DNA of 64,000 nt from Chionoecetes opilio (taxonomy: Eukaryota; Arthropoda; Malacostraca; Decapoda; Majidae), in NCBI GenBank assembly GCA_016584305.1, contig JACEEZ010002764.1, forward strand, positions 23,570 through 87,569, written 5' to 3'. The position numbers and the translations under genes are program-made. The notes under the pieces were generated by a model, which was not told the origin of the DNA, did not search any database, and saw nothing but the letters and a program-made list of their open reading frames with translations. Each line of letters starts with the position of its first letter. Position 1 is the stretch's first letter. This document shows, piece by piece, positions 46,449 to 57,250 of this stretch.

Positions 46449-47200
46449 AGGCCCCATCCACGGTGCGATTGGTCGTGAGACCTGATCCGACAGACCTGAT
46501 CCGATGGATACCTACCACCCACTAACGATCCGACCGCACCTCAAGATCAATTCAGTTGGTGATAGAAACGGTGGGAGGGCGGTTCTCATGATAGCTCTAT
46601 GCAACGAGAAATTCCTTTTGATGAGAGCTGATACCACAGCTAAGGAGCGTAAACATCATCCGCACTCGCACCAGATATAATAGAGGCAGTTATTTTCTTA
46701 ATTTCTTTCCGGAACACACTTGATTTATAATACTCATATTATTATTTATTTTTTACTGTTTCAACATTAGCCTCAACTGTCGCTCACTGTCCCGTTCCTT
46801 GAGTTTCTCGACCAATACTTCATAAGCTGCATTTTTCTTATATTTATCCATTTACTCTTTGCTTTTTATTTCCCACAAACATTCATAGTTTCTATATAAT
46901 TGGATGAATTCTGTCCAAAAGTGCTTGTCTTCAAAGAAACAATTCATCTTGGTAATCTTCTCGCGACGCTGTCAGTGGCGAAACTGACGGTTGGCCTCAC
47001 GATCAGCACACACACGGTGCGATCCGGTCTGAATCGGATGAGGTGGCGGATCTAAAAACCAAACACTGCTTGGTCGCCATCCGACCAGCTGTCAGTCGGT
47101 CGGATAGACCAAAATCACCCCACTCACGATCCAATCTGGTCAGATCCAACCAAATCTGTCCGATGGTCTCAAGACCAGATCACACCGTGGATGGGGGCCT
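46449..47200. mobile_element. Harbinger-type MITE, TTA TSD
   Basis: TIRs AGGCCCCATCCACGGTGCGA on the left and AGGCCCCCATCCACGGTGTG on the opposite strand; TTA at 46446-46448 and 47201-47203. Subterminal CCGAT/CCGAC repeats are abundant. A MADF-domain relic is inside. The TIR differs from the autonomous-type element at 35824-38081, so this is another Harbinger family. Confidence 0.88.
46755..46947 (-). pseudogene. MADF-domain relic (Harbinger accessory gene)
   Basis: From ATG at 46947 the minus strand reads FFEDKHFWTEFIQLYRNYEC then LWEIKSKE, an in-frame stop (46854-46852), then MDKYKKNAAYEVLVEKLKER. This is the MADF signature (F-W-x-E-F-I-x-L-Y, C-L-W, Y-x-K-K-N-x-A-Y-E). A frameshift near 46775 moves the next residues (NVETVKNK) to another frame. 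MADF/Myb proteins are the second gene of Harbinger elements and bind DNA with the transposase. Not functional. Confidence 0.8.
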
Positions 47201-47203
47201 TTA

Positions 47204-47584
47204 GACGGACATACTGACGGGATTTCAGAAGGTAACTGTGGGCCAAGAGCAATGTAAAGAAGCTCTGTCGGCCTCATCTTACCCGCCACGGGAGCATTAG
47301 ATGCTCTCTAGATGATTAGATGATGAGATGGCTTCACCATACGGCCCAAGGCAGTTTGGTCGATGGGTTACTGGTCATTTCCTCTGGACCAGTCTCCCCC
47401 CATTCGGCATCCCCTCAGAATACCATCACAACGACAGTAAGAAGATAGAAGAAAGAAGATAAAATTTTGCCAGAGAGAGCACAACAACCCACCCTCTAAG
47501 CCCCGGCGTTACAACTGCTCTTCTGAACTTATTAACTCCCTGCCTCCCCCCACCCTCGTTGCACAAATTGTTTAATTACGCTCA
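47204..47584. other. No gene recognised
   Basis: Single-copy-looking sequence between the MITE and a LINE tail. Confidence 0.3.
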
Positions 47585-47800
47585 ACTTAATTCTGTCCAT
47601 CTAAGTAATGCTAGAGTTCACCAGTAACTTCACACTTTCATCCCTTTCACAGGCAAACTCTGGAACTCTCTACCTGTTTGTCTTCTACATTCCTACAACT
47701 TTTTTTTTCAAGAGAGGAGTGTCACGATACCTCCCAAACTAAATTGACCCACCCCATATGGATGTCTCTCACTGTATTATTTACGAGGACTGGCAATCAT
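47585..47800 (+). pseudogene. LINE 3' end fragment (FTGKLWNSLP motif)
   Basis: The + strand encodes FIPFTGKLWNSLPVCLLHS and, after a T run, FQERSVTIPPKLN. This matches the 'LWNSLP...FK' coda found just before the stop codon of Jockey/CR1-type ORF2 proteins. Only this coda survives. Confidence 0.6.
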
Positions 47801-48000
47801 CGGGTTTTTAGTTGATTATATATAAATAAAACTGCAGTGATTAGCTTTCTGTCAAACCGAGCTGACTCAGCCCCATTTAGGTGTAAGCCATCTATCTTGA
47901 AGCGGAGTGGTTTCCGATAGTAATCATTCCAGAGGTTTACAAAGTGGACGCCTTCTTCCGAACAAAGGGTTTTGAGATAACTTTTTGCCCTGAAGGCATT
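47800..48000 (-). pseudogene. LINE ORF1 esterase-like fragment
   Basis: The minus strand encodes SEEGVHFVNLWNDYYRKPLR followed by DGLHLNGAESARF. The DGLHLN block fits the C-terminal Asp-x-x-His motif of SGNH/GDSL esterase-like domains in ORF1 of some LINEs. The N-terminal Ser block is absent. It meets the previous fragment tail to tail. Confidence 0.55.
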
Positions 48001-49235
48001 GTTAAGGAGGAGGAGGAAAATAGGCGAAGAAGAAGCATAAGGTGCATGTGAAAGAAAGATATGTGAGCAGGGGACCAAAAGAAGAAGGAAAAAATAAATG
48101 CATAGTAACATATAGGTATTTGGTGCACTGAAAGAATGAAGGGAGAGAACATTTAGGGCTGAGGTGGAAACGCCTGGCATGAAAAGTTATCATGTAAAAA
48201 TGTTTGAGCAGAGCTGAAGAAAGCAAGGGAAGGAGGCGCCGAGCCATCGGGAGAGTTGAAAGCAGGAAGGAAGAAATGAAGGAGGGAACACTGGAAAGTA
48301 AGAACAAAATACCAAATGGAATTTATTCACATACTTATATGAACAAGACCTGCTTCTCGCTCATTGTTTGCATTCATAATCATAAACATTCTTCATTAAC
48401 ATTAAACTGCATGACAACGAAGTCTACAAAAGTCATTACAAAACAAAAACTATTGGAGGCATGAAGTTTGAAGCAGGATGTAAAATGGAATTCAGAAAAA
48501 AACTTCATCGCAGGTAAAAAGATACACACACACAAACTACCAAACATACAAACAAATTGGCTCTATCTACAATTTCTTTTTTGCTATAGTGTTGGTGGTG
48601 TTGGAGTTGTTATTATTGTTACTATTTATATTATGATTGTTATTCTCAGTATCATTATTCTTAATGTATTTTTTTCATACGCTCCCCTTGATTTAAGAAT
48701 AATCAACGCTGAGTTATGAATGTTTATTAATTCTTGATAATTAGCTTCCCGCAGTGACCACCAGCTGCCTCCTCTGCAATGAACGAGGCCGCTCCTGCGC
48801 CTCCCCGCCGCTATTTATAGCGCCTGTTCTCACCAACCAAGGCCTTGCAGCGCTGCCCCCCCTTGCACCACACGTCTCACATTTCACGTCTCAGTTGTCT
48901 CAGCTTGTCTGTTATGAAAAAACTTAATATATATGTTCGGCCATGTTTGTAGAGGCGGATAGTATTATGTAATTCTTACACAAAAAATGAAGCTCGTGCT
49001 GTAAAGGTGGATAAATTAAATTTCGAAAATTATTCGAGAAACGTCCGCCATTTGCTGTGACGTCACAAGGTTTACAGGCGCGACAACCGAGCCTCCATTG
49101 TGGGGTGACTGAATGAGAAAACATGACTAATAGAGAAACTAGGGGATTCATTAAGAGGGTGTAACTGATTTAGGGACTGTAGGGCGACTGATTGATAAGG
49201 TATGGCTAATTTAAAGCCTATGGGGTGATACAGCA
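48001..49235. other. No gene recognised
   Basis: A GC-richer patch at about 48750-48900 contains CTATTTATAGCGCC, which could be a core promoter, but no transcript-like frame follows. The rest is AT-rich. Confidence 0.3.
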
Positions 49236-49829
49236 ACTATGGGGAGGTGCAGAGAGGCGGTGATACTGATCCCCAACTATGGGGAGGTGCAGAGAGGCGG
49301 TGATACTGATCCCCAACTATGGGGAGGTGCAGAGAGGCGGTGATACTGATCCCCAACTATGGGGAGGTGCAGAGCGGCGGTGATACTGATCCCCAACTCT
49401 GGGGAGGTGCAGAGAGGCGGTGATACTGATCCCCAACTCTGGGGAGGTGCAGAGAGGCGGTGATACTGATCCCCAACTCTGGGGAGGTGCAGAGAGGCGG
49501 TGATACTGATCCCCAACTCTGGGGAGGTGCAGAGAGGCGGTGATACTGATCCCCAACTATGGGGAGGTGCAGAGAGGCGGTGATACTGATCCCCAACTAT
49601 GGGGAGGTGCAGAGAGGCGGTGATACTGATCCCCAACTATGGGGAGGTGCAGAGAGGCGGTGATACTGATCCCCAACTATGGGGAGGTGCAGAGAGGCGG
49701 TGATACTGATCCCCAACTATGGGGAGGTGCAGAGAGGCGGTGATACTGATCCCCAACTATGGGGAGGTGCAGAGAGGCGGTGATACTGATCCCCAACTAT
49801 GGGGAGGTGCAGAGAGGCGGTGATACTGG
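49236..49829 (-). repeat. 40-bp minisatellite, about 15 copies
   Basis: The unit GATCCCCAACTATGGGGAGG plus TGCAGAGAGGCGGTGATACT has an exact 40-bp period with no indels. Each unit has a CCCCAACTATGGGG hairpin. A variant ACTCT occupies four consecutive units (about 49391-49520) and AGAGCGGCGG occurs once (49371). Frames on the minus strand are artefacts (three units = 120 bases). Confidence 0.95.
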
Positions 49830-50094
49830 TTTGGGTTAAAGGTTCGGCATTTCTTTCGATTATTTCGGTAAATTTCGGCATTTCTGCAACAACATACATC
49901 AAGCAGCTTACATCAGACCCCTGTAGTCTTGTATTATTTTGAGGAAAGTAAGGACAGTAAAAGTACTTAATTAATCACTAGAAAATAACGCCAACCTCTT
50001 GCATGTGACTGCACTGACCCCGAACTGCTAGTACTGTACTGCCTTCTTCCGCAGCATTTAGGAGGTTATTACTTATTAGCTTACGTTAGATTTA
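49830..50094. other. No gene recognised
   Basis: Short spacer before the composite element; ends in the TTA target site at 50092-50094. Confidence 0.3.
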
Positions 50095-50242
50095 ATGCCG
50101 TGTCACACGACACTTAACACTTTTACCGGCATCTTTTGGTATTTTGCTACCGTTTGATGCCTGATATCTTGGTAGCAAACGCGGAGTCGCGCATTTTCGT
50201 TCTCTTGCCACCAGTACTGGCATCTATGTTAACATTTTGGAG

Positions 50243-51740
50243 CAGCCGACGCCGACGTGAGTTTCGACAGGGGATGCTTGCAGCCTATGTTGATCTCAAG
50301 AAGGCGTTTGATTCAGTGCATCGTGAGTCACTCTGAGATCTTTTACGACTTCGCGGGATTCCTGCAAGGACTATTGGTTTGATGACTGGTCTGTAGTCTG
50401 GGACTGAGAGTGCTGTGAAGTGTGGGGGAGGTGTATCCATGCAGCTTCTTTCCTGTTAATACAGGAGTGAGGCAAGAGTGCGTCCTTGCCCCATTACTTT
50501 TCAACATTTGTATGGACTGGGTCTTGGGCAAAGTTGTAGATCAAAGTGATTTTGTGGAGCATCCCTCGGCAACACCAAGATCACTGATCTTGCTTTTGCC
50601 GATTATGCAGTAATCTTTGCCGAGTCGCTGGAGGTCCTGGTGATGGCTCTGGAGGCGCTGCACGAGAAGGCAAAGCCTTTGGGTCTTGAGATCTCCTGGC
50701 ATAAGACCAAGGTCCAGGTGTTTGGAGGCTTACTAGATGAAACAGTACAGTCTGTTCATGTGTGCGGCGAGGACATTGAGTCTTGAAAAGTTTTACATGA
50801 GCGGGTCACGGCGGGTCACGTCAAGAAGTCCTACGGCGGATTGGCATAGCCCACGTGTTATGGACTCGCTCAGCACGAGTATTTGGCGTTGTCGGTACCT
50901 GTGCAGGAGGACAAAGATCCGGATCTTCAAGTCGTTTGCGATCCCGTCTTACTCTATGGTTGTGAGACATGGACACTAAATAGCGACTTAAAGAGACGAA
51001 TCGATGCCTTTGGTAATAAGTGTCTTCGCAGAATCATGGGGTATCGCTGGGATGATTACGTGTCAAATCAGCGATTGCACCGTGAGGCTGAATCGAGGCC
51101 TATAGCGCGTTTTCGCGACGCTCTGACCCGGTCTGGACTGGACTAGTCCCGGGCGGCCACTGTTTTCGCGAGGCGGATTGGACCGGGCTGGAACGAGCGA
51201 GACTGGGCCAGGCCAGCGAGCAGGACCACCTTGGACTAGTGTGGGGAGAACTGGCGCATGCGCACTACAGTCAGCGGGGGAGACGACCAGGAGCGTCTCG
51301 TGCTGCTGATAAGACATGAAACACCATGATGGCCGACCATAAGACTAAAGTAATTTCACGAAAAATTACAACATTCGCAATTTACTGAGACATATTGGGA
51401 AATTAATGTACCGTCAACAACACTATATTGGCCACTGCACTAATGTCACCAGGCGCCCGGAGGACCCGGAGGACCGGCCCACTCGATTCCCCAGCCAATA
51501 GGAACGACGAATGGGATGGGGCCAGTCTCGATGTATTTTAGCGAGCATCAGTCCAGCCTGACCCGGCCTGAACTGGACTGGATCAGGGCGGTGAACGTCG
51601 TGAAAACGCGCTACTATTACCTGCATAGTCCGTCAGCGCCAATCGGCTATATGGGCATGTGGCACACTACCAAAGCCGTCTGTATGTAAAAGCCTGCGCC
51701 TGAGATTGATGACGTCCCGGACGGAGTCTGTACGAGGCCA
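50243..51740 (+). pseudogene. LINE reverse-transcriptase fragment (copy 1)
   Basis: Order of blocks: RRREFRQGMLAAYVDLKKAF (RT motif A region), GVRQECVLAPLLFNICMDW (motif B), LAFADYAVIFAESLEVLV (motif C, where the second catalytic Asp of xADD is Tyr), then VLLYGCETWTLNSDLKRRID and CLRRIMGYRWDDYVSNQRLH. This is the RT-to-C-terminal part of a non-LTR element common in decapods. Frameshifts separate blocks. The 3' part is split by a MITE at 51103-51613 and resumes CTGCATAGTCCGTCAGCGCC. Copy 2 shares the D-to-Y change. Confidence 0.82.
51103..51613. mobile_element. 511-bp MITE in the LINE, 3-bp TSD CTA
   Basis: TIRs TAGCGCGTTTTCGCGACG / TAGCGCGTTTTCACGACG; CTA at 51100-51102 and 51614-51616. LINE copy 2 (63746-63775) shows the uninterrupted site GAGGCCTATTA. 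A 3-bp TSD is compatible with Harbinger-type insertion. The interior is rich in CCGG/TGGACTGG words. Confidence 0.82.
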
Positions 51741-51749
51741 CCGAGATGA

Positions 51750-52325
51750 CAAGTTTACCTACCTAATATATGTTTATCAGTATAAAAGATATACTGTTAT
51801 CTTCGGAAATGTTTGTTCTTTAATATTATCAGATAACAACCCGTAAAACACACTAGAGAAATGCCATTATGAGACTCTCAAGAAATATGCATGAACTTAA
51901 ACTCTTCGCTATTTAATATTTTGCTCAAAAACATTTTACATGGAGAATATCAATATAAGCGGAATTTAATTAGCTTTCCATTGCTATATTTCGTTATCTG
52001 ATAAATGAATTAGCAGCATGCATAAATTAGCGTTAATTAACTAAAAAGATCATGAAATCGGGTAATTTTTCCCGATTGATGATTTTATTTATTTAGTTAA
52101 CGCTAATTTATGTATGGTTCTAATTCCTTTATCAGAAAACGAAATGTAACAATGGAAAGCTAATTAAATTCCGCTTCTATTGATATTCTCCATGTAAAAT
52201 GTATTTGAGCAAAATATTAAATGGCGAAGAGTTTAAGTTCATGCATATTTCTTGACAGTCTCATAATGGCATTTCTTTAGAGTGTTTTACGGTTTTTTAT
52301 TTGATAATATTATAGAACAAACATT
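51750..52325. mobile_element. P-family palindrome, copy truncated at the right
   Basis: Starts AGTTTACCTACCTAATATAT and GTTATCTTCGGAAATG, folds at ATCGGGTAATTTTTCCCGAT (about 52047-52066) and mirrors to TTATAGAACAAACATTTC at 52325. The expected outer right end is missing; a hairpin follows instead. Arms are about 270 bp. Confidence 0.8.
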
Positions 52326-52333
52326 TCTTGCGA

Positions 52334-52379
52334 GCTTTCAGCGAGTGAGGACGTACATACGTCCTCACTCGCTGAAAGC
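52334..52379. repeat. Perfect 22-bp hairpin with 2-bp loop
   Basis: GCTTTCAGCGAGTGAGGACG-TA, loop CA, then the exact reverse complement. It sits at the broken right end of the P-family copy. Confidence 0.9.
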
Positions 52380-52399
52380 TTCGCGCCTACTGACTTGTG

Positions 52400-52735
52400 G
52401 AGCCGACTCTGATGATGACGTCACCGCCGATCTCGCCTCCCAGACGCAGGCTTTCTACATAAAGACGGCTTTGACACTACCTTGAAACCGATCCTTCCCA
52501 TCGGGTTGTATCTGTAAGAGACAATCCGGCGTGGAGGAGGCCAAGGGGTCGCCCACAAGGCTCATTCGTGGCTGGGGCAAGTTGATGTTTCTTGTCGAGA
52601 GCTGCTTGGTATGGGAAAGGAGCCTGCATGGACTCGCGCGTGGTGACCCCCGGGAGTGGCGTCGTAGGGTGGGCGAGGCGACGCGCCCCCCGGCGTATGC
52701 CCCCAATGATTGATTGATTGACGCCACGCAAGACT
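52400..52735 (+). mobile_element. Retroposon 3' tail with (GATT)n end
   Basis: GC-rich body (GGAGGAGGCCAAGGGGTCGC ... GACCCCCGGGAGTGGCGTCG) ending GCCCCCAATGATTGATTGAT. A short tandem tail of this kind marks the 3' end of a LINE or LINE-dependent SINE. The family is not determined and the 5' limit is approximate. Confidence 0.5.
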
Positions 52736-53380
52736 TGTACGAACTACACATTACATTGATATAAAGAGAAATGACCAATCTTGGGTGGTCAAGAGATACT
52801 GTAGCATCTCTATGTGATATGTTTAGGGAAAATAAGTACTGTATATAGGGAATATAGCGGTATAATTGTGTATAGTAATGGTGTAGATGTGAGGAGAAAA
52901 ATAAAGATGAGAGGAGGAAAATAAATTGTTTGGTAGAGTAGGGTAGGAGAAATAAATAGGTTTTTACTCTATATATACAGTACAAGACACGTGTATGATA
53001 TGATACATGCGTGTTATTTAAATTTTGTTTACGTATGATTTAGATATATAGTTAAGTTTTGAGTTGTTGATGAGAAGTTATGACGGAAAATGTTGATAAA
53101 AACTGAAATTGAATAGGCATTTAATAGGCTGCGTGTGTTTTTTCTATAGAAATGGGGATAATATGATATACGTGTTATTTTTACTTGATTTAGGAATTCA
53201 AGTAAGGTTTATTTATGGTTATCAAGGGAAATGTGAAGAGGGAAGGACATTTTATCGATGCCAGTAGAAGCAGAGTAGCTAAGATAGAAGAATAAGATCT
53301 TAGCTACTCTGGTAGGAAGATGCTCGTAGCCGAAACGCGTAGCGTGAAACACGCGCAAGTTTTGCCGCCACTACGGGCAT
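52736..53380. other. Right interior of composite 1; no gene recognised
   Basis: AT-rich, with a small hairpin AGAGTAGCTAAGAT...ATCTTAGCTACTCT at 53272-53311. GAAACGCGTAGCGTGAAACA follows near the right end. Confidence 0.35.
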
Positions 53381-53957
53381 CTTTTGGTAGCACAATACCA
53401 AAAGATGCCGGAAAATATCGCTCGTGTGACACGGCCTTTACGTTAGGTTAAAGGCCGTGTCACACGACACTTGACACTTGACACTTTTTTCCGGCATCTT
53501 TTGGTATTTTGCTACTATTTGATACCTGATACAGCATCTTTTGGTAGCAAACTAGTCCAGTGAAAATACAAGATGACCCAAGAGTAATTGCAATAGAAAT
53601 GAAACTTGGTTTTTCAGGCATCTTTGGGCCTCCTACCCAACATATAAACAGTCGAGTAAAACCCTTCAGTTGGAAGTTGGTGAATTTTGGTGATAATTTT
53701 TTTTTTCTGTTTATTTTCATTTAAAACGGATATCCATGACATATGCATAACGCAGCCAATTTGTGAGATAGAACAAGGAAACTGGCCTATTTTCCAATGT
53801 TTTATTGCCAAACTACCAAATGAAACAAAATTCAATTGCATAGGCTAGGCCTTTCTCCATTTTTTGAGTAAAACTCCCAATCTGAAATGTGCAGCCAGAG
53901 TGACCTAAAATTACTAAGTACACTGAGCCGTCTTTCCTGCCCTATAACCTATCAAAA

Positions 53958-56325
53958 TCATGGTTCAAATTCCTCTGAATCGGAGTTCGTGAATTCAACC
54001 TGCTCCGAATTCGAGCAAACGCCCCTGCAACTTGCACACGCCAACGTGCAGGGTAGGCCCTGTTTGTGGCCTCCACAGCGCTTGTCATTGCATCCTAAAG
54101 CCGCGGTCACATGAGCAAATTTTCCGTCAATATTCAGGCTGTAATTATTCAGCACAGGCAACACCTTGCCGTGTTTTGGTCACACGGATTTTCAGAGGTA
54201 GCAATAATTTGAATGGCAATTTTGGCTTCTCAAGATGTATCTGAAGAAGCGTCTTTGGAAAAATAGGGAGAAATAGGGAGAAACTGGTTCACAAATAGGG
54301 TGGTGAATGATTGAAATGGATTCTTGTGTATCAGACATATAGCATTCAACATTCAACATCAAAGTGATCAATAATAAGTTGGTATCCCCTAAAATTTTTA
54401 GTTATTAATAGACCGTCAACAAAGAAAATGTATACCAGCCATAACTCATTAAAATTTTTCTTGGTGTTTTGTATCCTTCAAAATGCTTAAAAACACGTAC
54501 AAGAGTTTACAGGGCTTCACAATTCGTCTTGTAATCGGTTCTTGCCACTATGTAGCTATGTATTTCAGCTTCTGTATATTGAATTAGAGGGTGCATTAAA
54601 AATAAATGTCAAATAATATGCGTTTGTGGTGGGAATTTAGTGACAATATTCTGGCAAGAATATTGTCACCAACACGAACATGCTCGTGTTCATTATAACT
54701 CGCAATTATATCCGAGTTTGGGCCGCGTCTGCGTTGCCGGGTGTAATATTGCCAGAAAAATTGTCCATGTGACCGCAACTTTAGCTGCTGCTGATGTAGG
54801 AGGGAGCACACGTGGATTCAATAATGTTCTACCCACTGTCACCTTCTCTTGGAATTTATGATCAAGTGATCAAGGGTATCGGTTTGTCTACCCTTGTAGA
54901 TTGTGACCAATTCGCGTTCACCGGCAACTTCTACCTCTTTTGGGCCAGAAGTAATGCTAAATACTGCGGCCTGTTCTGCAAAGAAGCTGCTTTCCCTCGT
55001 TAACTTCAAGCTTACTCCTTCACCGATACCCTGGAGTCTTGATGCCGTGTCACAACCCTAAAATGCGTGAATGAACAAAATGTAGTGGCAGACTGATTCG
55101 CCTAATGCAACACACAGGGAATTGATGTTCACATAATTCGCTTGGTGCTTGGAGGTCTGTCTGGGCTCAGATATGAAGAATGTCTTGAAGCGTGCATCAC
55201 TATTGGTGTAGTGGACCAAGAGGACAAGTAGGTCTGTGTCCTCACCCACCAAAGCAACATCCTTTTTATGGGACATTTCAAGTGTTGTGTGGACGATGAG
55301 AACATCTGCATCATCATTAGCGTGCTTCACAACGCACCCAGCACGTTCCAGCCCATCACCAAGCAGGTGAATGAAGCGTTGCTTGTTTTCTACGTTACTG
55401 AGGAATTCTTGCTTCGCCATCGCCACTCTCATGTCGCCATGGAACGTAACCTTTCTACCCAGCCGTCCTTTTGTTCTCCGCTGATGGGCGGCGTCCTTTG
55501 TCGATGGCTTTCCAGAATACCCATCAAAAACCACTGTTGCGCTGCCATACCTTTTCGTCAAGTACACAATATAATGATCGATTATTTCATTGTAAGTCTC
55601 TCCAACTTGCCATGGTATCCTGTGCAGGAGAGCACCACCATCTATGATAAAGCCGTGGTTGTCAAAACGTCCGCTTCCATCTCCTGGATCTGCTTCCAAC
55701 ATCGCTTTCGCAAGTACAGGCTTATTGGCGGCTAACATGATGCCATGACTTTCAAATAGAGCTGGTGGTTAGCTACACAATTCGTACTTAAAGGTGTCTA
55801 CAAGGGCGCCAGATTGGGTGCCAGTAATCATGAGCCTTTGGAAGAGTAGCTGAGGGTCAATAGGCACTGTCTCGTCATTTATTTTCACTGATGACTTGTA
55901 ACCAAGAGTCACGGCTTGATTCTTCTTCCTGAAGACAAATCCTTGGACTGACTGCCCAACCCTATTATCCAGAATCCGTTGGCCCACACCTTTTGCTTCC
56001 TCGCATTGCCTACACTGTCTGCTGAAATGCCATTGGAAATGTTCATTAACGGTCCATTCTCTTTGAAGGGGTCGCAGTCTTTCAGGTAATTTTGGATCTT
56101 CATAGCATCACTACAATCTCTATCCTGCCTTGACTGTGACATGTCTTTGTGTTGTTCACTTGTTGTGTATACAGTATTAGTAAGCCTTTGCAAGGCTTGG
56201 TTGATCTCGGCGCAGACTGAGCTAGACAAGGCCCAAACCATCCGCTGTGTCTCCGTCATTCTCCTTCCTCTAGTCAATCCTCCTTTCGACTTCACCGTTT
56301 GAACCTTCACCTTGGACTACCTTTC
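53958..56325 (-). pseudogene. Broken multi-domain gene: GGLTRGR region, PIN-like core, Cys-rich tail
   Basis: Minus-strand order: GGLTRGRRMTETQRMVWALS (about 56285); a frameshift near 55985; VTLGYKSSVKINDETVPIDP; an in-frame stop at about 55769; then a 226-codon open block (55738-55058). That block contains FIIDGGALLHR, VVFDGYSGKPSTKDAAHQRR, DADVLIVHT and VALVGEDTDLLVLL. A stop at 55058 follows, then GCDTASRLQGIGEG and GRTLLNPRVLPPTSAAA in a shifted frame. After a MITE comes CNDKRCGGHKQGLPCTLAC with CASCRGVCSNS. Conserved acids (IDG, FDG, DAD, GEDTD) suggest a PIN/FEN1-like fold (inference). The tail is a Cys-rich cluster. I recall this architecture as an uncharacterised multi-copy family in arthropods and cnidarians. 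A possible acceptor (AAAGGTAG) precedes the first block. Dead here: one MITE, about 60 residues lost, two or more frameshifts, two or more stops. Confidence 0.75.
54098..54781. mobile_element. MITE inserted in the PIN/Cys-rich gene
   Basis: The left end AAGCCGCGGTCACATGAGCA and the right end (reverse complement AAGTTGCGGTCACATGGACA) form TIRs with related inner sequence (TTTTCCGTCAATATT / TTTTTCTGGCAATATT). TA borders both sides (54096-54097, 54782-54783). GGTCACATG termini recall Harbinger or Tc1-like MITEs. An inner hairpin GACAATATTCTGGC/GCCAGAATATTGTC-type repeat is at about 54640-54668. Confidence 0.75.
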
Positions 56326-56908
56326 CTATAGATATTTAAAAATACAAGTGTTATTTTCTCGTGATATATATTCTGACGTGATCAATGTCTGATCAAACTC
56401 CATATATGATCGTGGATATCCGGAATAAAACAAATATTTCTGGTTGGATTCATGAAAACTGCCAGATGTGGGGTATATGTAGTCCAAGTTCAGGCATAGG
56501 GAGTCATTTGATTCAAATGAAACCTATTCCAAATGAAAGTACGACCAAGATAACCTAAATTATCATACTCATTCCATTCCTCTATGTCAAATATGGGTAA
56601 TTTATGCGAAAATAATTGATACATAAAATTTCCACAAATTATATTACCTGCTTCACTTCAAACCAAAAATTCCTACATTTCCAAATGAACGAATATACAC
56701 GATTTTGAATATGTGATGTGCTAGGCCTACAGGAATTAAAAGCAGCAGGTTTTATTTATATAGCAGTTACTCTTGGGTTAGGCCCATTTTTCTCACAGGC
56801 TTACTAGTCTAAACGCGGAGTCGCACATGTTCGTTCTCTTGCCACCAGTACTAGCATCTTTGTTTACATCTCGGAGCGGCCGACGCCGACGTAAGTTTCG
56901 TCAGGGGA

Positions 56909-57250
56909 TTTTTTTTTTTTTGTGTGTGTGTGTGTGTGTGTGTGTCTAGCGCCTGTAGGTAGTGGTGACCCAGGGCTCGGATGGTAGGCTCTGGAGGTTC
57001 ACTTGATGGTTGGTCCTCGCCCGTGGTGGCGCAGGCAGGATTTTTATAGTGACGCCTGTGATTAGAGGCTCATGCCGCCCCCCTGTGTCCTCCGATGCAC
57101 TCGCAATCCAAGGTAGAGTTGATAGGCAGGGCATGTGGGTGATTCTTAGGCCACTCGACGGTGCAGAAAGGTTTTGGTTTTCTTCGGGGATCGAACTCGG
57201 GTCACCGAGAACGCCAGTCGGAGACCCTAACCACTCCGCTACCGCCTCCC
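56909..57250 (-). mobile_element. tRNA-derived SINE (family 1, copy b)
   Basis: On the minus strand GGTAGCGGAGTGGTTAGGGT head and GAGTTCGATCCCCG B box, ending in poly(A) (T run from 56909) plus a (GT)n tract. Same body as 24476-24824. It lies inside LINE copy 2 and abuts the next TIR element with no spacer. Confidence 0.84.

Larger units (their letters stand above)
50095..53437. mobile_element. Harbinger-like composite element 1 carrying a LINE fragment
   Basis: The left end ATGCCGTGTCACACGACACT and the right end (reverse complement AGGCCGTGTCACACGAGCG) are flanked by TTA at 50092-50094 and 53438-53440. Subterminal CCGGCATCTTTTGGTATTTT is also mirrored. Its cargo is a LINE reverse-transcriptase fragment, two further insertions and a P-family half-palindrome. 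Composite 2 starts 14 bp beyond its right end with the same left terminus and the same LINE cargo. No transposase was recognised. Confidence 0.78.
53553..56810. mobile_element. 3.26-kb insertion carrying the PIN/Cys-rich gene relic, candidate TSD AAAC
   Basis: The junctions GGTAGCAAAC|TAGTCC (53552/53553) and TAGTCT|AAACGCGGAG (56810/56811) rejoin to the intact phrase GGTAGCAAACGCGGAGTCGC of composite 1 (about 50170-50190). AAAC is duplicated (53549-53552; 56811-56814). The ends are not convincingly inverted repeats, so the mechanism is open. Confidence 0.6.

Noticed and set aside
48740..48910. Possible promoter with CTATTTATAGC
   Set aside because: No downstream gene or splice pattern in range; an isolated TATA-like word is not evidence.
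49236..49829. CRISPR-like array
   Set aside because: Units are identical throughout with no unique spacers; it is a eukaryotic minisatellite.
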